54,042 nt of DNA from Candidatus Sulfopaludibacter sp. SbA3 (GTDB lineage Bacteria; Pseudomonadota; Alphaproteobacteria; Caulobacterales; Hyphomonadaceae): the NCBI GenBank assembly GCA_945913285.1, contig CAMEDD010000019.1:1-54042 (forward strand), read 5' to 3'. This document shows, piece by piece, positions 52,646 through 54,042 of this stretch. A model generated the notes under the pieces. That model did no database searches, was not told where the DNA came from, and saw nothing but the letters and a program-made list of their open reading frames with translations. The position numbers and the translations under genes were made by a program. Each line of letters starts with the position of its first letter. Positions within the stretch are counted from its first letter, which is position 1.

Positions 52646-52683
52646 GTGCGTTCGCCGTTAAGCAGCCATTTGAGTTTGTCATG

Positions 52684-52711
52684 AAAAAAGGCCGCCCCTC
52701 AAGGAGCGGCC
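52684..52711 (-). terminator. Rho-independent terminator of pnp
   Basis: On the minus strand GGCCGC and GCGGCC pair around an inner CCT/AGG stem, followed by TTTTTT (plus-strand AAAAAA at 52684-52689). It starts about 29 bases after the pnp stop. Confidence 0.88.
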
Positions 52712-52739
52712 CTTTGCAATTTCCGAATCAGGCGAAGGC

Positions 52740-54042
52740 CTATTCGTCGGCGCCGGCTTCAGCGCCTTCGATTTCCTTGCCGGTCTCCTGGTCAACGACC
52801 TTCATGGAGAGGCGGACCTTGCCGCGCTCATCAAAGCCCATGAGCTTGACCCAGACCTTGTCGCCTTCTTTCACCATCTCTTTCGGGTGGCCGATGCGCT
52901 TGTTGGCCATCTGCGAGACGTGGACGAGGCCGTCCTTCGGACCGAAGAAGTTCACGAAGATGCCGAAGTCTTTCATCGACACGACCTTGCCTTCGTAGAC
53001 GGCGCCGACTTCGGCTTCCGCTGTGATTCCGCGGATCATCTTGATGGCGGCGTCGATCGACTTGCGGTCGAGCGCCGAGATCTGCACCGTGCCGTCGTCT
53101 TCGATGTTCACCTTGGCGCCCGTCTCATCGACGATGCCGCGGATGACCTTGCCGCCGGAACCGATCACGTCACGGATCTTGTCGACCGGGACCTTGATGA
53201 TTTCCATCTGCGGGGCCGTGTCGGCGAGCTTGCCGCGCGCGGAGGAGAGACCCTTCGCCATTTCGCCGAGGATGTGGTGACGTCCACCTTTCGCCTGATC
53301 GAGGGCTTTGCCCATGATCTCGCGCGTGATGCCGGCAACCTTGATGTCCATCTGGAGCGAGGTGATCCCCTTCTCCGTACCGGCCACCTTGAAGTCCATG
53401 TCGCCGAGGTGGTCTTCGTCACCCAGGATGTCCGACAGGACCGCGAAGTCCTTGCCTTCTAGGATGAGACCCATCGCGATACCGGAGACCGGCCGTGTGA
53501 TCGGCACGCCGGCGTCCATCATGGCGAGGGAGCAACCGCAGACCGTCGCCATCGAGGACGAGCCGTTGGACTCGGTGATCTCGGAGACAAGACGGATCGT
53601 GTACGGAAAGTCTTCATGCTTCGGCAGCACGGCCTGAAGCGCGCGCCAGGCGAGCTTGCCGTGGCCGATTTCGCGGCGACCGGCGCCGCCGAGGCGGCCT
53701 GTCTCCCCGACCGAGTAGGGCGGGAAGTTGTAGTGCAGCATGAACTTCTCTTTGCGCGTGCCGTCCAGGCCTTCGATGTATTGTTCGTCGTCGGACGTTC
53801 CTAGCGTGGTGACGCAGATCGCCTGCGTCTCGCCGCGCGTGAACAGGGCTGAGCCATGCGTGCGGGGCAGGAAGCCTGCTTCGGCGATGATCGGACGGAT
53901 CTGGTCGAGCTTGCGGCCGTCAATCCGCTCGCCTGTTTTCAGGATGTCGCCGCGAACCACGGAGGCTTCGGCTTCCTTGAAGGCGGTCTTGAACAGCTCG
54001 CCGGACATTTCGCCGGGCGCTTCTTCGGTGCCGACGAGAGCG
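52740..54042 (-). CDS. pnp: Polyribonucleotide nucleotidyltransferase (5' end outside window)
   Basis: 3'-to-5' phosphorolytic exoribonuclease of the RNA degradosome. The window carries the C-terminal 433 residues; the frame is open to position 54042, so the start lies beyond. The second RNase PH domain is evident ([33 protein letters not shown] and [20 protein letters not shown]), then a KH domain with GxxG in [16 protein letters not shown], and an S1 domain ([29 protein letters not shown]). The tail ends in acidic residues. The usual neighbour rpsO would lie beyond the window. It is transcribed toward udk and ends at a clear terminator. Confidence 0.96.
   Translation of the reverse strand, partial: ALVGTEEAPGEMSGELFKTAFKEAEASVVRGDILKTGERIDGRKLDQIRPIIAEAGFLPRTHGSALFTRGETQAICVTTLGTSDDEQYIEGLDGTRKEKFMLHYNFPPYSVGETGRLGGAGRREIGHGKLAWRALQAVLPKHEDFPYTIRLVSEITESNGSSSMATVCGCSLAMMDAGVPITRPVSGIAMGLILEGKDFAVLSDILGDEDHLGDMDFKVAGTEKGITSLQMDIKVAGITREIMGKALDQAKGGRHHILGEMAKGLSSARGKLADTAPQMEIIKVPVDKIRDVIGSGGKVIRGIVDETGAKVNIEDDGTVQISALDRKSIDAAIKMIRGITAEAEVGAVYEGKVVSMKDFGIFVNFFGPKDGLVHVSQMANKRIGHPKEMVKEGDKVWVKLMGFDERGKVRLSMKVVDQETGKEIEGAEAGADE

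Overview
This window looks like chromosomal DNA of a GC-rich alphaproteobacterium, most plausibly a marine or aquatic member of the Hyphomonadaceae/Caulobacterales side of the class. That placement is inferred from gene content: large TonB-dependent receptors, PHA metabolism, CoA-dependent fatty and aromatic acid enzymes, CarD next to FdxA and a SUV3-like helicase, FabA/FabI, and DUF2269 and SH3 periplasmic proteins. It also fits the mixed use of ATG, GTG and TTG starts. No rRNA, tRNA, CRISPR array, prophage or insertion sequence was seen.

Layout. 1-2086: a zinc module (an ABC ATPase cut by the window edge, a ZrgA-like lipoprotein and a divergent ZIP transporter) with a Zur-like element between. 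2099-5770: intracellular PHB depolymerase, two small membrane proteins, a broken MarR regulator and a CHAD protein. 5790-9347: a phytate module, with a TonB receptor divergent from a beta-propeller phytase and a Pho-box-like site between. 9357-19858: Fe-alcohol dehydrogenase, then a long co-directional run (fused peptide-type ABC ATPase, threonine dehydratase, double-FKBP lipoprotein, CysQ, GlmM, a feruloyl-CoA-synthetase-like ligase, an HSL-type esterase). 19925-25769: a second TonB receptor divergent from SelO, then a class III CoA-transferase. 25871-30068: a minus-strand block (DUF2269, YebC, lipocalin, acyl-CoA dehydrogenase, tiny ORF, CitE-like lyase). 30197-36674: pentapeptide protein, SUV3-like helicase, S4 protein, TerB-like protein, FdxA, CarD, GFA protein, Sel1-like protein. 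36723-38608: acyl-CoA synthetase and an overlapping hypothetical. 38796-40487: a TIR-transmembrane-SUMF1 fusion, the strongest candidate for an uncharacterised sensing or defence protein. 40604-45922: proA-nadD-moeB (overlapping genes), alpha/beta hydrolase, 2-hydroxyacid dehydrogenase, SH3 protein. 45984-47666: fabA and fabI with no fabB between. 47690-51778: a probable glycosylation insert (coding remnant, C-methyltransferase-like protein, TPR O-GlcNAc-transferase-like protein with nine 102-bp repeats). 51959-54042: uridine kinase and the 3' part of pnp.

How the parts connect. Several neighbourhoods look like nutrient-responsive modules with candidate operators visible in the DNA: zinc (Zur-like), phosphate (Pho-box-like) and PHA/carbon storage (PhaR-like sites before phaZ and between the second TonB receptor and selO). 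These operators were found by eye and none has been tested. Products are assigned from motifs read in the translations; no database search was possible.
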